38,770 nt of DNA from assembly GCA_024680755.1 (NCBI GenBank), contig JAILBT010000059.1:1-38770 (forward strand). The letters are read 5' to 3'. How positions within the stretch are numbered: position 1 is the stretch's first letter; every line of letters begins with the position of its first letter. Shown here in pieces: positions 21,362 to 29,817 of the stretch. This DNA comes from Prevotella sp. (GTDB lineage: Bacteria > Bacteroidota > Bacteroidia > Bacteroidales > Bacteroidaceae). The notes under the pieces were generated by a model that had not been told where the DNA came from, ran no database searches, and saw nothing but the letters and a program-made list of their open reading frames with translations. The position numbers and the translations under genes were made by a program.

Positions 21362-24225
21362 TTCCTTCCGTTCTGTATGTATATTCCTTCCTTCCCGTTT
21401 TGCTGTTCGCGTCCTTGCAGGTCGTAGCGTTTGCCGGTTGAGGCTGTGTCGCTCTCGGTCAGGCTTATTCCCGTCGTAGCGGCGTTTTGCAGGCTGAAAT
21501 ATACGGTGTGTGTAGCTCCTGTATAGTCTGCCTGGACCATCAGCCGCGTCTTGCCGTCGGCAGCCAGCTCATGCAGCATGTAGTATCCGCGTCCGTTCTC
21601 GCCCGTGATGCCATTGCCTGCAGCGTCGCTGAAGGTCAGCGTGTAGCAGTCGTCGGCACCGGGCGTGAGGTTTACCACCTGCTTCTTGCGTTTCTCCGTG
21701 TATGGGCCGCCCGTGGCCACCACCTCGCCGGCCGAGTTCGTCAGCTGCCAGCTTATCTCCTCGGGCGCGTTGTCGGTCATGATGGTCAGCCTGACGGCGT
21801 TCTGTGCCCTGTAGGCATTGGCTATGTTCAGGCGCTTGCGAACGCTCTCTTCCGTGCCGCCGTTCAGGTCAGAGAGCCATATCTCCACCTGGTTGTCGGT
21901 GCTGTCGTTCAGTGTGAAATCGGTGAAGAGCGGTGTGTGTACGGTCGTGATGTCGAGATAGTCGAGGCTGCCTGTCCACGCTGTCTGCTGTAGCTGTCCG
22001 TTGACGCTGACGTTGATGTTGGCCGCTGTCAGAGGCTCGCGTCCCGTGTTGCGTATCCTCAGGTCAGACGTGAACATAGGTGCGCAGATACGGTCTGGCG
22101 TGCCTGTTACCTCGAGTATCTTCGCGGCGCGCGGGCTGCCCGTGGGCCGTGGCTCATACACGGCTCCCAGCACCTGCTTGGTCGTGGCCGACTGCACGAA
22201 GGCTACGATGCCCAGCTCGGTCTCGTCGTAGTAGTTCTGCACCTGCCATGTGTACTCATGCTGGTACGATGTGGCTGGTGGTGTGGGCTGTGTCTCTACT
22301 GGCTGTCCGTCGGGGCCTGTGAGCAGCTTGCGCATGACATAGTTCCACGAGCGTTCGCCGTTGGCGGCGGGCTGGCTCCACTCCACGCGCTCCTCGACGG
22401 CCGCCACATGCAGCCGCAGGTCAGCGACGTCGATGTTGTCTGCCGGCTGCACGTTGACGCGCACCGTCAGCCGTCCGTCGGCGAGCTGCGCCTCTGTCTC
22501 GATGTCAACGGTGGCGGGTATGGCGGCGGCACCGGTCACATATCCGTCCAGATATTCATCGTAGCCCCATGCGCCGACGTGTTCGCCGTCAACGCGCAGC
22601 GACGGCACGCCCGTCACGCCGTAGAAGTTGGCCCGCGCCATGTTGTCCTCGGTGTCGGCCAGATAGAAGGGGTCCAGCGGCGAGGGGAAGTTGTAGTGGT
22701 AGGTTATGGCCACCATGTCGCCCATGCGGTAGGCTATGGTCTTGTCCAGGGCGGGCGAGAACTCGGCGCAGGGGTCGCAGCTTGTGTTGGTGAACTCCTC
22801 GAAGAGCACCAGCCGCTTCCTGGGGCTTGGGGCACCCGTCAGGTTGAAGTTCACGATGTGCGTGGCCCCGGTGTATGTGCCCTGTGTCAGGCGTGTGGTC
22901 TTGCCCTGCTCGTCTGTCTGGAACAGCTGGTAGTAGCCGTTGCCGTTGGCCCCGGCTATGCCGTCGCCGCCGGCATCGAGAAACTCCATCTGGTAGCAGT
23001 CGTCGTGTGTCAGCTCCAGGTCCACGGTTATGAACTTTCGCGGCTCGCTGTATGGTCCGCCCTGCCGCACCACGTCGCCGGCTGAGTTCAGCAGTCGCCA
23101 CGTCGTCTCCTCGGGCTTCTTGTCCGTATAGAGCTTCAGCTGCACGCCGTAGGTGGCCTGGGGCGAGTGGCTGAAGGTGCGTGTCAGGGTGTTGCTGGTG
23201 GCCTCGCTGCCGTTGATGTCGCTCAGCCACAGCTCTGCCTCGTTGGTGCCGTCGTTGAGGGTGAAGTCGGTGAAGTCGCCGAAGGTCATGCTCTCGCGCT
23301 CCAGGTAGTCCATGTTGCCCGTCCATGCATACTGCTTGAGCGTGCCGTTCACCCTGACGTTCAGCGTGGCCGACGTGATGGCGTTGGCCCCGTCGTTGCG
23401 CATCAGTATGGTGCCGTGGTACGCTGGCCGGCATATCAGGTCGGGTGTGTCGCTCAGGTCCAGCAGTCGCAGCACGTTCTGCTCCTCGGCTTTCGGCCCG
23501 GCGTAGCTCGTGGCCACTATCTCCTTCGTTGCTATGTCCTGCACGAAGGCCACGATGCCCATCTGTGCCTCGTCGTTCATGAAATCGACGGCGCAGTCAT
23601 AGTCGGCCGTGTAGCTCTGTCCGGCCGTCAGCGGTGTCAGGGCCACGATGTCGCCGTCGGCCGCAGAGAGCATCTTGCGCATGGTGTAGTTGGCCTCGGT
23701 CTCGCCGTTGGGGTAAGGTGCCTGCGGGACGAGATGTTCCTCTATGGCAGCCACGAACAGCCTGAGCCCGTCGCTCGCCGTGTCGGCGTATGGTGTCAGC
23801 GTGGTGTGAACGGTCAGCTGCTGGTCTGTCACGCTCTTGCTCACGGTCAGAGAGAAGCGCTCGGGCTGCTGCAGGCAGTATTCTATGGCGCTGCTCATAA
23901 AGGCTTGGCTGCGCTCGGCTATCTCCGTGCCGCCCACGAGCGTGGTGGGATAGGCCGTGATGTGATAGTAGGCAATGCGCCTGTCCAGCGCCTCCTTGTT
24001 CTCAAGGTAGAAAGGATCGTTGGGATTGGGGTAGTTGCCGTGGTATTTTATGGCTATGCACTGCCCCAGATGGTAGTCGATGGTGGCGTCGAGCAGGGGC
24101 GACCACGAGGCGCAGGGGCCACAGCCCGTGTTGGTGAACTCTTCAATCAGCACGAGCGGCTTTTGTGCGCACAGCGGCAACACGCTCAGCAGGCCGGCGG
24201 TCATTAGCGGGTAGAGTCTTTTCAT
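21346..24225 (-). CDS. Tandem Omp28-like thioredoxin-fold secreted protein
   Basis: A 959-residue protein with a signal peptide (about 1-20, ending LCAQ). It holds two copies of an Omp28-like unit about 448 residues apart. Each begins with a thioredoxin-fold segment (LVLIEEFTNTGCGPC with C35 and C38; LVLFEEFTNTSCDPC with C483 and C486) and a likely cis-proline loop (AYPTT; GVPSL), and continues with a beta-rich part ending in a domain containing SAGDVV or SAGEVV and DDCYxxxF. A tail starting YDLQGREQ resembles the sorting-type tails of its neighbours. Redox activity is possible but unproven. An in-frame ATG at 24306 would put a non-signal extension first, so the ATG at 24225 is chosen; it lies 30 bases after a good promoter. 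First gene of the apparent operon ending at 16539. Confidence 0.8.
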   Translation of the reverse strand: MKRLYPLMTAGLLSVLPLCAQKPLVLIEEFTNTGCGPCASWSPLLDATIDYHLGQCIAIKYHGNYPNPNDPFYLENKEALDRRIAYYHITAYPTTLVGGTEIAERSQAFMSSAIEYCLQQPERFSLTVSKSVTDQQLTVHTTLTPYADTASDGLRLFVAAIEEHLVPQAPYPNGETEANYTMRKMLSAADGDIVALTPLTAGQSYTADYDCAVDFMNDEAQMGIVAFVQDIATKEIVATSYAGPKAEEQNVLRLLDLSDTPDLICRPAYHGTILMRNDGANAITSATLNVRVNGTLKQYAWTGNMDYLERESMTFGDFTDFTLNDGTNEAELWLSDINGSEATSNTLTRTFSHSPQATYGVQLKLYTDKKPEETTWRLLNSAGDVVRQGGPYSEPRKFITVDLELTHDDCYQMEFLDAGGDGIAGANGNGYYQLFQTDEQGKTTRLTQGTYTGATHIVNFNLTGAPSPRKRLVLFEEFTNTSCDPCAEFSPALDKTIAYRMGDMVAITYHYNFPSPLDPFYLADTEDNMARANFYGVTGVPSLRVDGEHVGAWGYDEYLDGYVTGAAAIPATVDIETEAQLADGRLTVRVNVQPADNIDVADLRLHVAAVEERVEWSQPAANGERSWNYVMRKLLTGPDGQPVETQPTPPATSYQHEYTWQVQNYYDETELGIVAFVQSATTKQVLGAVYEPRPTGSPRAAKILEVTGTPDRICAPMFTSDLRIRNTGREPLTAANINVSVNGQLQQTAWTGSLDYLDITTVHTPLFTDFTLNDSTDNQVEIWLSDLNGGTEESVRKRLNIANAYRAQNAVRLTIMTDNAPEEISWQLTNSAGEVVATGGPYTEKRKKQVVNLTPGADDCYTLTFSDAAGNGITGENGRGYYMLHELAADGKTRLMVQADYTGATHTVYFSLQNAATTGISLTESDTASTGKRYDLQGREQQNGKEGIYIQNGRKNIKH

Positions 24226-24254
24226 CGTGTCAGTTTTGTTTTTGTTTTGACTGG

Positions 24255-24286
24255 CAAAATAAGTTAAAAAGTATAAAACTTCCAAA
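24255..24286 (-). promoter_or_regulatory. Promoter for the minus-strand secreted-protein operon
   Basis: Read on the minus strand: TTTG at 24286-24283, 20 bases, TTATTTTG at 24262-24255, one mismatch from TAnnTTTG. The start codon of the Omp28-like gene follows after 29 bases. No comparable promoter was seen before the two downstream genes. Confidence 0.6.
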
Positions 24287-24383
24287 TTATGGAAACAATT
24301 TAACATTTTCGCAGGTCTGAAATTGATTAATGCATATTCTTTTTATGACAATTAGTAACAGACTGTAACATTATTTGTCTAAG

Positions 24384-24438
24384 GAGTTGGGGAGTTTGTG
24401 AGTTTGTGAGTTTAGGAGTTTAGGAGTTGGGAAGTTGC
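24384..24438. repeat. Octamer (8-bp) tandem repeat
   Basis: GAGTT starts at 24384, 24392, 24400, 24408, 24416 and 24424, with a degenerate unit at 24432. The unit is GAGTTTGT or GAGTTTAG. It lies upstream of the operon promoter. Confidence 0.85.
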
Positions 24439-24487
24439 AACCGCACAGCAGAAATGACGTGGACACTTCAAGAAAACATGCCAAGGG

Positions 24488-24575
24488 TTTTCGGCTACAG
24501 GCAAAAAGCTTTTCGGCTACAGGCAAAAAGCCTTTCGGCTACAGGCGAAAGGTCTTTCGCTTGTAGCCGAAAACT
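24488..24575. repeat. 22-bp-period array A, four units, last unit inverted
   Basis: Units at 24488-24509 and 24510-24531 are identical and begin TTTTCGGCTACAGGC. The unit at 24532-24553 is a variant. The unit at 24554-24575 is the reverse complement of that motif. Units three and four fold into a 19-bp stem (24533-24551 with 24554-24572, one G-T pair, two-base gap). No reading frame or promoter was recognised here. Confidence 0.9.
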
Positions 24576-24580
24576 CTGAC

Positions 24581-24646
24581 GGGGACTGTTTTGTACCTGG
24601 GCGGGGACTGTTTTGTACTGCAATGGGGACTGTTTTGTACCTGGGC
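24581..24646. repeat. 22-bp-period array B, three units
   Basis: Three copies of GGGGACTGTTTTGTAC begin at 24581, 24603 and 24625, exactly 22 bases apart. The six bases after each are CTGGGC, TGCAAT and CTGGGC. The motif is unrelated to array A, which ends five bases earlier, yet the period is the same. Confidence 0.9.
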
Positions 24647-24715
24647 TACGACATGATGGCTGTGAGAATCACGGTCTGAAAAAAGAAATTTTCGTGCTGT
24701 GTGGTTGCTTTCTCA

Positions 24716-24758
24716 GTAGGGGCAGGCCCCGTGCCAGCCCGATTGCCCGGAAGGGCAA
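24716..24758 (-). repeat. Dispersed GC-rich palindromic element, copy 1
   Basis: The reverse complement contains TTGCCC-N4-GGGCAA followed by TCGGGCTGGCAC and GGGCCTGC, and matches 37429-37472 on the plus strand with a few changes. It lies downstream of the argE-like gene. It resembles the REP-type palindromes common in intergenic DNA. The rest of 24647-24806 holds no recognised gene. Confidence 0.8.
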
Positions 24759-24806
24759 AAGCCATCGGCAACATAAACCGCGCACATTGGCCCTGAGGGC
24801 AGCGGG

Positions 24807-25865
24807 CTACTGCCCTATCAGTTGCAGGTAGAGCTCTGCGGCGGCGTTCATCTCGCTCAGGCAGATGTATTCGTCGGCCGAGTGTGAGCGGGCCGACTGC
24901 CCTGGACCCAGCTTCAGCGATGGCCACGGCATGAGGGCCTGGTCGCTCAGGGTGGGCGAGCCGAAGGGCTTGAGGCCGAGGCGCAGGCAGGCCTGTACCA
25001 GCGGATGACTGGCGTCTATCGACGACGAGCTAAGGCGGGTGCTGCGTGCCGTGAGCTGGCTGGTCATGCGGCTCTGCAGGAAGCGCAGTATCTCGTCGTT
25101 GGTGTAGAGCTCGTTAGAACGGACGTCGATGGTGAAGCGACATTCGTCAGGCACGACGTTGTGTTGCGTGCCGCTGTGGATGACGGTGGCCTGCATGACG
25201 GTGGGGCCGAGCAGGGGGCTGATCCGCTGGAAGGTATATGAGCGCACGAAGCACAGGTCGTCGAGTGCCTGGTAGATGGCGTTAATGCCCTCGCCGCGGG
25301 CGGCGTGTCCGCTGCGTCCGCGGGCCAGGGCATCGACCACCATCAGTCCCTTCTCGGCTATGGCGGGCTGCAGACCGGTGGGCTCGCCCACGATGGCGCA
25401 GTCGATGTGCGGCAGACGGCCGCTGCCGATGACGGCCTCTATGCCGCCATGTCCGCTGACCTCCTCTTCGGCCGAGGCCAGATAGACAAGGTTCCAGGGG
25501 CAGGGTGTGGTCTCGCCGGCGGTGAGCTGGCGGAAGACATGCAGCAGCGTGACCAGTCCGCCGCCGCAGTCGTTGCTGCCCAGGCCGTAGAGCCTGTCGC
25601 CGCAGATGTCGGGGCTGTAGGGCTGACGTGTCCACGAGGCCACCGGCTTGACGGTGTCGATGTGGGCGTTGAGCAGCAGCGTGGGCCGGCGCTCGTCGTG
25701 GCGCGAGTCGCGGGCCCACACGTTGTTGCCGAGGCGCTCTGGCGAGAGGCCCCAGCGGTGCATTTGGTCTTCCAGAAGGTCGGCGGCGGCCTGCTCCTCG
25801 CGGCTGTGGCGGGGTGTGGCTATCAGCTGGCGCAGCAGCTGGACGTAGTCGGTGGCAATGGGCAT
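24807..25865 (-). CDS. argE: M20 family deacetylase, ArgE/DapE type
   Basis: A 352-residue zinc-dependent amidohydrolase of family M20. The metal and active-site residues are in place: H68 and D70 (NAHIDTVKP), D99 (GSNDCGGGL), E133 and E134 (SAEEEVSGHGG), E161 (VGEPTGL) and the late histidine in RSHSADEY. The central dimerisation domain is present. Similarity to Bacteroidota acetylornithine-deacetylase-like enzymes suggests arginine synthesis; Bacteroides enzymes of this type can prefer N-succinylated substrates, so exact substrate is uncertain. DapE-like activity is an alternative. No other arginine genes are nearby. The stop codon lies in the loop of a GGGCAG/CTGCCC hairpin. The 101-base gap upstream is a nonamer repeat. 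Confidence 0.8.
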   Translation of the reverse strand: MPIATDYVQLLRQLIATPRHSREEQAAADLLEDQMHRWGLSPERLGNNVWARDSRHDERRPTLLLNAHIDTVKPVASWTRQPYSPDICGDRLYGLGSNDCGGGLVTLLHVFRQLTAGETTPCPWNLVYLASAEEEVSGHGGIEAVIGSGRLPHIDCAIVGEPTGLQPAIAEKGLMVVDALARGRSGHAARGEGINAIYQALDDLCFVRSYTFQRISPLLGPTVMQATVIHSGTQHNVVPDECRFTIDVRSNELYTNDEILRFLQSRMTSQLTARSTRLSSSSIDASHPLVQACLRLGLKPFGSPTLSDQALMPWPSLKLGPGQSARSHSADEYICLSEMNAAAELYLQLIGQ

Positions 25866-25881
25866 GATGGTGGTGATTTCT

Positions 25882-25998
25882 CTGAGTATTCTGAGTAATC
25901 TGAGTGTTCTGAGTAATCTGAGTGTTCTGAGTAATCTGAGTATTCTGAGTAATCTGAGTAATCTGATTATTCAGATTTCTCTGATTTTTCCGATTGCT
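25882..25998. repeat. Nonamer (9-bp) tandem repeat between rsmA and argE
   Basis: About thirteen in-register 9-base units. The best nine, CTGAGTNNT, run from 25882 to 25962; degenerate units continue into the 3' end of rsmA. On the minus strand, in the rsmA frame, the units read Ser-Glu-Lys or Ser-Asp-Tyr-like triplets, interrupted by the rsmA TAA stop. Confidence 0.9.
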
Positions 25999-26779
25999 GT
26001 GCCACGCTGTTTGTCAGGCTGACGAACTGCTCTATTGTGAGCTGCTCGGGCCGCTGGGTCATGATGTCTTGCTGGAACCATTCTGTCGGCGGCATGGTTG
26101 CCGGTGTGAACAGCTGGCGCAGCGAGCCGCGCAACATCTTGCGCCGCTGGCCGAAGGTGGCCTTTACCACCGTGCGGAAGAGGCGCTCGTCGCAGCCGAG
26201 CGTGGTGCGGGCGTTGCGCGTCATGCGTATCACGGCGCTCTTCACCTTTGGCGGCGGGTTGAACACATGCTCATCGACGGTGAAGAGCAGTTCGATGTCG
26301 TACCACGCCTGTATGAGCACCGTCAGCACGCCGTAAGCCTTGCAGCCCGGCCGTGCTGCCAGGCGCTCGGCCACCTCGCGTTGTATCATGCCCGTGCAGC
26401 ATGGCACCAGCTGGCGATAGTCCAGCATGTGGAAGAAGATCTGCGACGAGATGTCGTAGGGGTAGTTGCCGGTCAGCACGAAGGGCTGCCCCTGGAACGC
26501 CTCTGTCAGGTCCATGCGCAGGAAGTCCTGCCCCAGTATGTTGCCGTTGAGCTGCGGGTAATGTGCCTCGAGCCATGCCACGCTCTCGCGGTCGATCTCC
26601 ACCACGCGCAGCGGTCGCTGCTTCTCGGCCAGGTACTGCGTCAGCACGCCCATGCCCGGGCCCACCTCCAGCACGGGCAGCCCCGGCATTACATCGACGG
26701 TGTCGGCTATACGGCGCGCTATGTCCTGGTCAACGAGGAAATGCTGGCCCAGGTTCTTCTTAGGTCTGACTTGCCACAT
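25967..26779 (-). CDS. rsmA: 16S rRNA dimethyladenosine transferase
   Basis: A 270-residue KsgA/RsmA methyltransferase that dimethylates two adjacent adenines in helix 45 of 16S rRNA, using S-adenosylmethionine. The N-terminal KKNLGQHFLVD motif, the SAM site LEVGPGMG (37-44), the acidic EID (61-63) and the catalytic NYPYDIS motif (105-111, the family's NxPY) are all present. The C-terminal domain is complete. The last residues SEKSEKSE are encoded by the nonamer repeat and are not part of the family core. It lies 66 bases after the outer-membrane barrel gene, a gap made of heptamer repeats. Confidence 0.96.
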   Translation of the reverse strand: MWQVRPKKNLGQHFLVDQDIARRIADTVDVMPGLPVLEVGPGMGVLTQYLAEKQRPLRVVEIDRESVAWLEAHYPQLNGNILGQDFLRMDLTEAFQGQPFVLTGNYPYDISSQIFFHMLDYRQLVPCCTGMIQREVAERLAARPGCKAYGVLTVLIQAWYDIELLFTVDEHVFNPPPKVKSAVIRMTRNARTTLGCDERLFRTVVKATFGQRRKMLRGSLRQLFTPATMPPTEWFQQDIMTQRPEQLTIEQFVSLTNSVAQQSEKSEKSE

Positions 26780-26781
26780 TG

Positions 26782-26843
26782 ATGTTTAATGTATAATGTT
26801 TAATGTTTAATGTTTAATGTATAATGTTTAATGTTTAATGTTT
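26782..26843. repeat. Heptamer (7-bp) tandem repeat between the TonB-type gene and rsmA
   Basis: Nine in-register units of AATGTTT with two AATGTAT variants and a truncated first unit. They fill the whole gap from the rsmA start codon (26777-26779) to near the stop codon of the barrel gene (26846-26848). Confidence 0.92.
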
Positions 26844-26845
26844 CA

Positions 26846-29767
26846 TCACCATCTGCGTCGCCAGTCTTCGCGTCGTTCCTGGTCGGTGCCCATTGTGTTT
26901 TTTCCGGCGAAGACGCTGAAGCGGTAGATCAGCGACAGCAAGCCATACTGGTAGATGGCGTTGTTCATGCTGTCGCTGCGCATGAAGGCCGTGACCGAGC
27001 GCGAGATGTTGGTCTGCTGTCCCAGCAGGTCGAACACCTCGGCCTTGACGGTCAGGGCGTTGCCCTTGAAGAAGGAGTGCGACAACGAGGCGTTCCACAG
27101 CAGCTCGTCGGTGTTCATCGAGCTCTGCGCGTAGCCGCGCCGGCTGTTCATGTTGATGTCGGTGGCTATCTGCGTGCCCCAGGGCATGGTCCACTGTGCG
27201 TTTGTGCCGTAGGTGTAGTTCCACGTCTGCTGATTGTTGTCGGGGTTGACGTTGTTGCGCAGCCGCGCCCATCTGACGTTGCCGCGCAGCTCTATGCTCA
27301 GCTTGCCTGTGCGGTATGAGGTTGACAGTCCGCCGTCGAGCGACAGGTTTTTCGTGACCGACTTTATGTCGGTGTCGTCGGCATCGGTGCGGCTCACGTT
27401 GTTGTAGAAGCCCACCGAGTGTTGGTATCCGCCGCCCAGGTTGCCACCCAGGTTGAACAGCTTCTTCTCGCCCAGGGCGGTGTTCATGCCGGTGCCGCCG
27501 CCAATGTTCCAGTTGCCGTTGATATTCATCGGCATGGTGGTCTCCACACCCGTCTGCTTGTCGTATGTGGTCTTGTTGCTGATGCTGTTGCGTATGATGT
27601 TGCCGCCGACCCAGGCCCAAAGGCTGCGCTGGCGTTCGGGGTTGTATCCGTTGAAGTTGCCGTTGAAGTTGTGTATGAAGGCGGGCTTCAGTCCCGGGTT
27701 TCCCTTTGTGATGTGGAGCGGGTTCGAGTCGTCGGTGATGTCGAGCAGGTTGGTCATCGACGGCTGCTGTGTGCGTCCGTTGTATCGGAAGCGCATGTTG
27801 GTGTGCTGGTCGAACTTGACCTGCAGCTCGGCCCTGGGCGCGATGTTGAACACGGTGCGTGTGACCTGCGGGTATTCGCGTCCCATGTATCTGTAGTTGA
27901 GAGTGGTGCGCTGCGGCAGTGCGTCCAGTCCGATGCTGGCGTTGTAGCTGTCGCGCACGCGTCGCAGCTGCAGTGTGGCAGTCTGGTTGTAGTTGCGGTA
28001 TTCCGAGAACTGGCTCAGCTCCACCGTGTCGCGCATGTGTTGTCCGGCCTCCTGCATGAAGCGCAGCACGGCGTCCACGTCGTAGCGGTTCTGTTCCAGG
28101 GCCGTGGTCAGGTCGCGGTATGCCTGACTGTCATAGACGCTGGCCTGGCGGTCGTTGCGGCTATAGGCATACTGATACTGGTAGCTCAGCTGCAGGTATG
28201 TGCGGTCGGCAATGGGTTCGCTGTACGACAGCTGTGCTGCCATGTTGTAGCTGAGCGACGGTGTGAGGTAGTAGCGGTTGTTCTGCTGTGTGGTGCCCAG
28301 GGTGTTGTATGTGATGCGTGCTGCCGAGAGCTGCTTGCTCTCGCCGTCGTTGTAGCTGCCCGTCAGCCGCAGCGTCAGGTTGCGTCCCTTGGCGCTCAGC
28401 TTGCGGTTCAGCTGCAGCTCGCCGCCCGCCGTCACGCTGCGGCTGAAGCTGACGTTGCGGCTGGTGTTGGTGTTGACCACGATGTCCATCAGGCGGCCGA
28501 GCAGCTCGTCGGTCGTGGTGGCTGTGGTGTCGGCGCTCAGCTGCGCTATCTGGTCGTTGTAGTCCAGCACGTTCTCTGTCAGCCTGTTGGGGTCGGTGTC
28601 GAACGAGCCCGAGCGGCTGCTGCCGCGCGAGCGGTTGCGTGCGAAGCTCAGGTTGGGCCTGAGAATGATGTTTGTCAGTGTGTCGGGTTTCCACTCCATG
28701 CGGAAATTGGCCTGCACGTTGGCGTTCGACGAGTAGCTCTGGCTGCGGCTCTGGCTGAAGGCTCCGCGCTGTGCGGCAAAGTTCTCGCTGCTGGTCTCGG
28801 CGGCCTGGTCGGTGCCGTTGTATCGGTAGCGTATGCTGCCGCCCATCTCAATGGTGGGGCTTGTCGAGGCGAAGTTGACGCCCACGTCCTTGCGGCTGGT
28901 CAGCCCGGGCTGTCTCCACCACCGGTTGGGTGTGTTGCGGGCGTTGGCCAGCACGGACATCTGCATGTCGTCGTTGAAGCGGTTGACCATCGCGCGGCCG
29001 TTGTAGCGCTGTGCGGTGCCGGCCCCGGCGTTGATGTTGCCAAACCAGCCGTTGTTCATGCCCTTCTTCACCGTCAGGTCGAGCACGGTCTCGTCGTCGC
29101 CGTCGTCGATGCCCGTCACGCGTGCCATGTCGCTCTTGCGCTCGTACGACTTCACCTTGTCGATGATGTCGGTCGGAATGTTTTTCAGGGCCACCTCCTT
29201 GTCGTTGAGGAAAAACTCCTTGCCATCGACCAGTATCTTGTTGACCGTCTTGCCGTTGATGGTGATGTTGCCCTCTTCATCTACCTTTGCCCCCGGCAGC
29301 AGCTTGAGCAGTGCTTCGAGTGTGGAGCCCTCGGGCACGGGGTAGGCCGAGGCGTTGAACACGAGCGAGTCGCCGCTGACCTGCACCTTGGCCTGCGTGC
29401 CCACCACCTCCACGTCGCGCAGCACGGTCTCGTCTTCGCTCATGGTGATATATCCCAGGTCGGCCGCGCGGCCTTTGCGTGCCGTCAGATCTACGGGCAT
29501 CAGCTTGTCGGCATAGCCCACGAAGGTTATCTTGAGCAGGGCTCGCCCCTTACCCACGTCTTTCATGCTGAACACGCCGTCGGCATTGGTCGTCACGCCG
29601 GCCATCTGCACGCTGTCGGGCAGCGAGAGCAGGCGAACCGTGGCACCGGCCACGGCCTCGCTCGTCTGCTTGTCTATCACGGTGCCCGTAAGCTTCATCT
29701 TCCCCTGGGCATGGGCTGCGCCGAGGGGCAGCAGTACCAGCAGTGCCGGCAGTAGCAGTTGTCTCAT
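26846..29767 (-). CDS. TonB-dependent-receptor-like outer membrane barrel protein
   Basis: A 973-residue outer-membrane protein with a signal peptide (about 1-20, ending AHAQ). A carboxypeptidase-regulatory-like beta-sandwich follows (about 25-110; GTVIDKQTSEAVAGATVRL), then a plug domain (about 115-235, with LLKLLPGAKVDEEGNITINGK split as in this class and DGKEFFLND). The remainder is a large barrel of the 'outer membrane beta-barrel protein family' type, rich in alternating Tyr/Asn/Arg strands. Such proteins import or bind large nutrients, or act in surface export; substrate is unknown and no SusD partner is adjacent. Start ATG at 29767. A -7 box is seen upstream but no matching -33 box. 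Confidence 0.88.
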   Translation of the reverse strand: MRQLLLPALLVLLPLGAAHAQGKMKLTGTVIDKQTSEAVAGATVRLLSLPDSVQMAGVTTNADGVFSMKDVGKGRALLKITFVGYADKLMPVDLTARKGRAADLGYITMSEDETVLRDVEVVGTQAKVQVSGDSLVFNASAYPVPEGSTLEALLKLLPGAKVDEEGNITINGKTVNKILVDGKEFFLNDKEVALKNIPTDIIDKVKSYERKSDMARVTGIDDGDDETVLDLTVKKGMNNGWFGNINAGAGTAQRYNGRAMVNRFNDDMQMSVLANARNTPNRWWRQPGLTSRKDVGVNFASTSPTIEMGGSIRYRYNGTDQAAETSSENFAAQRGAFSQSRSQSYSSNANVQANFRMEWKPDTLTNIILRPNLSFARNRSRGSSRSGSFDTDPNRLTENVLDYNDQIAQLSADTTATTTDELLGRLMDIVVNTNTSRNVSFSRSVTAGGELQLNRKLSAKGRNLTLRLTGSYNDGESKQLSAARITYNTLGTTQQNNRYYLTPSLSYNMAAQLSYSEPIADRTYLQLSYQYQYAYSRNDRQASVYDSQAYRDLTTALEQNRYDVDAVLRFMQEAGQHMRDTVELSQFSEYRNYNQTATLQLRRVRDSYNASIGLDALPQRTTLNYRYMGREYPQVTRTVFNIAPRAELQVKFDQHTNMRFRYNGRTQQPSMTNLLDITDDSNPLHITKGNPGLKPAFIHNFNGNFNGYNPERQRSLWAWVGGNIIRNSISNKTTYDKQTGVETTMPMNINGNWNIGGGTGMNTALGEKKLFNLGGNLGGGYQHSVGFYNNVSRTDADDTDIKSVTKNLSLDGGLSTSYRTGKLSIELRGNVRWARLRNNVNPDNNQQTWNYTYGTNAQWTMPWGTQIATDINMNSRRGYAQSSMNTDELLWNASLSHSFFKGNALTVKAEVFDLLGQQTNISRSVTAFMRSDSMNNAIYQYGLLSLIYRFSVFAGKNTMGTDQERREDWRRRW

Positions 29768-29817
29768 TTGTGTTGTTTGTCTTGTGCTATGGTTTGTTAA
29801 GTCTGTTGTCTTGTGCT

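Noticed and set aside
24488..24646. CRISPR-like appearance of the 22-bp-period arrays
   Set aside because: Array A units abut with no spacers; array B has only six-base spacers, two of them identical. Units are shorter than CRISPR repeats and no cas gene is nearby.
24613..24831. 72-codon plus-strand frame running from array B into the argE-like gene
   Set aside because: It starts inside a repeat, ends inside an opposing conserved gene and has no family resemblance.
27419..29755. Plus-strand open frame of 778 codons opposite the TonB-type barrel gene
   Set aside because: The minus-strand protein is a clear barrel with plug and regulatory domains; the plus frame is its shadow.
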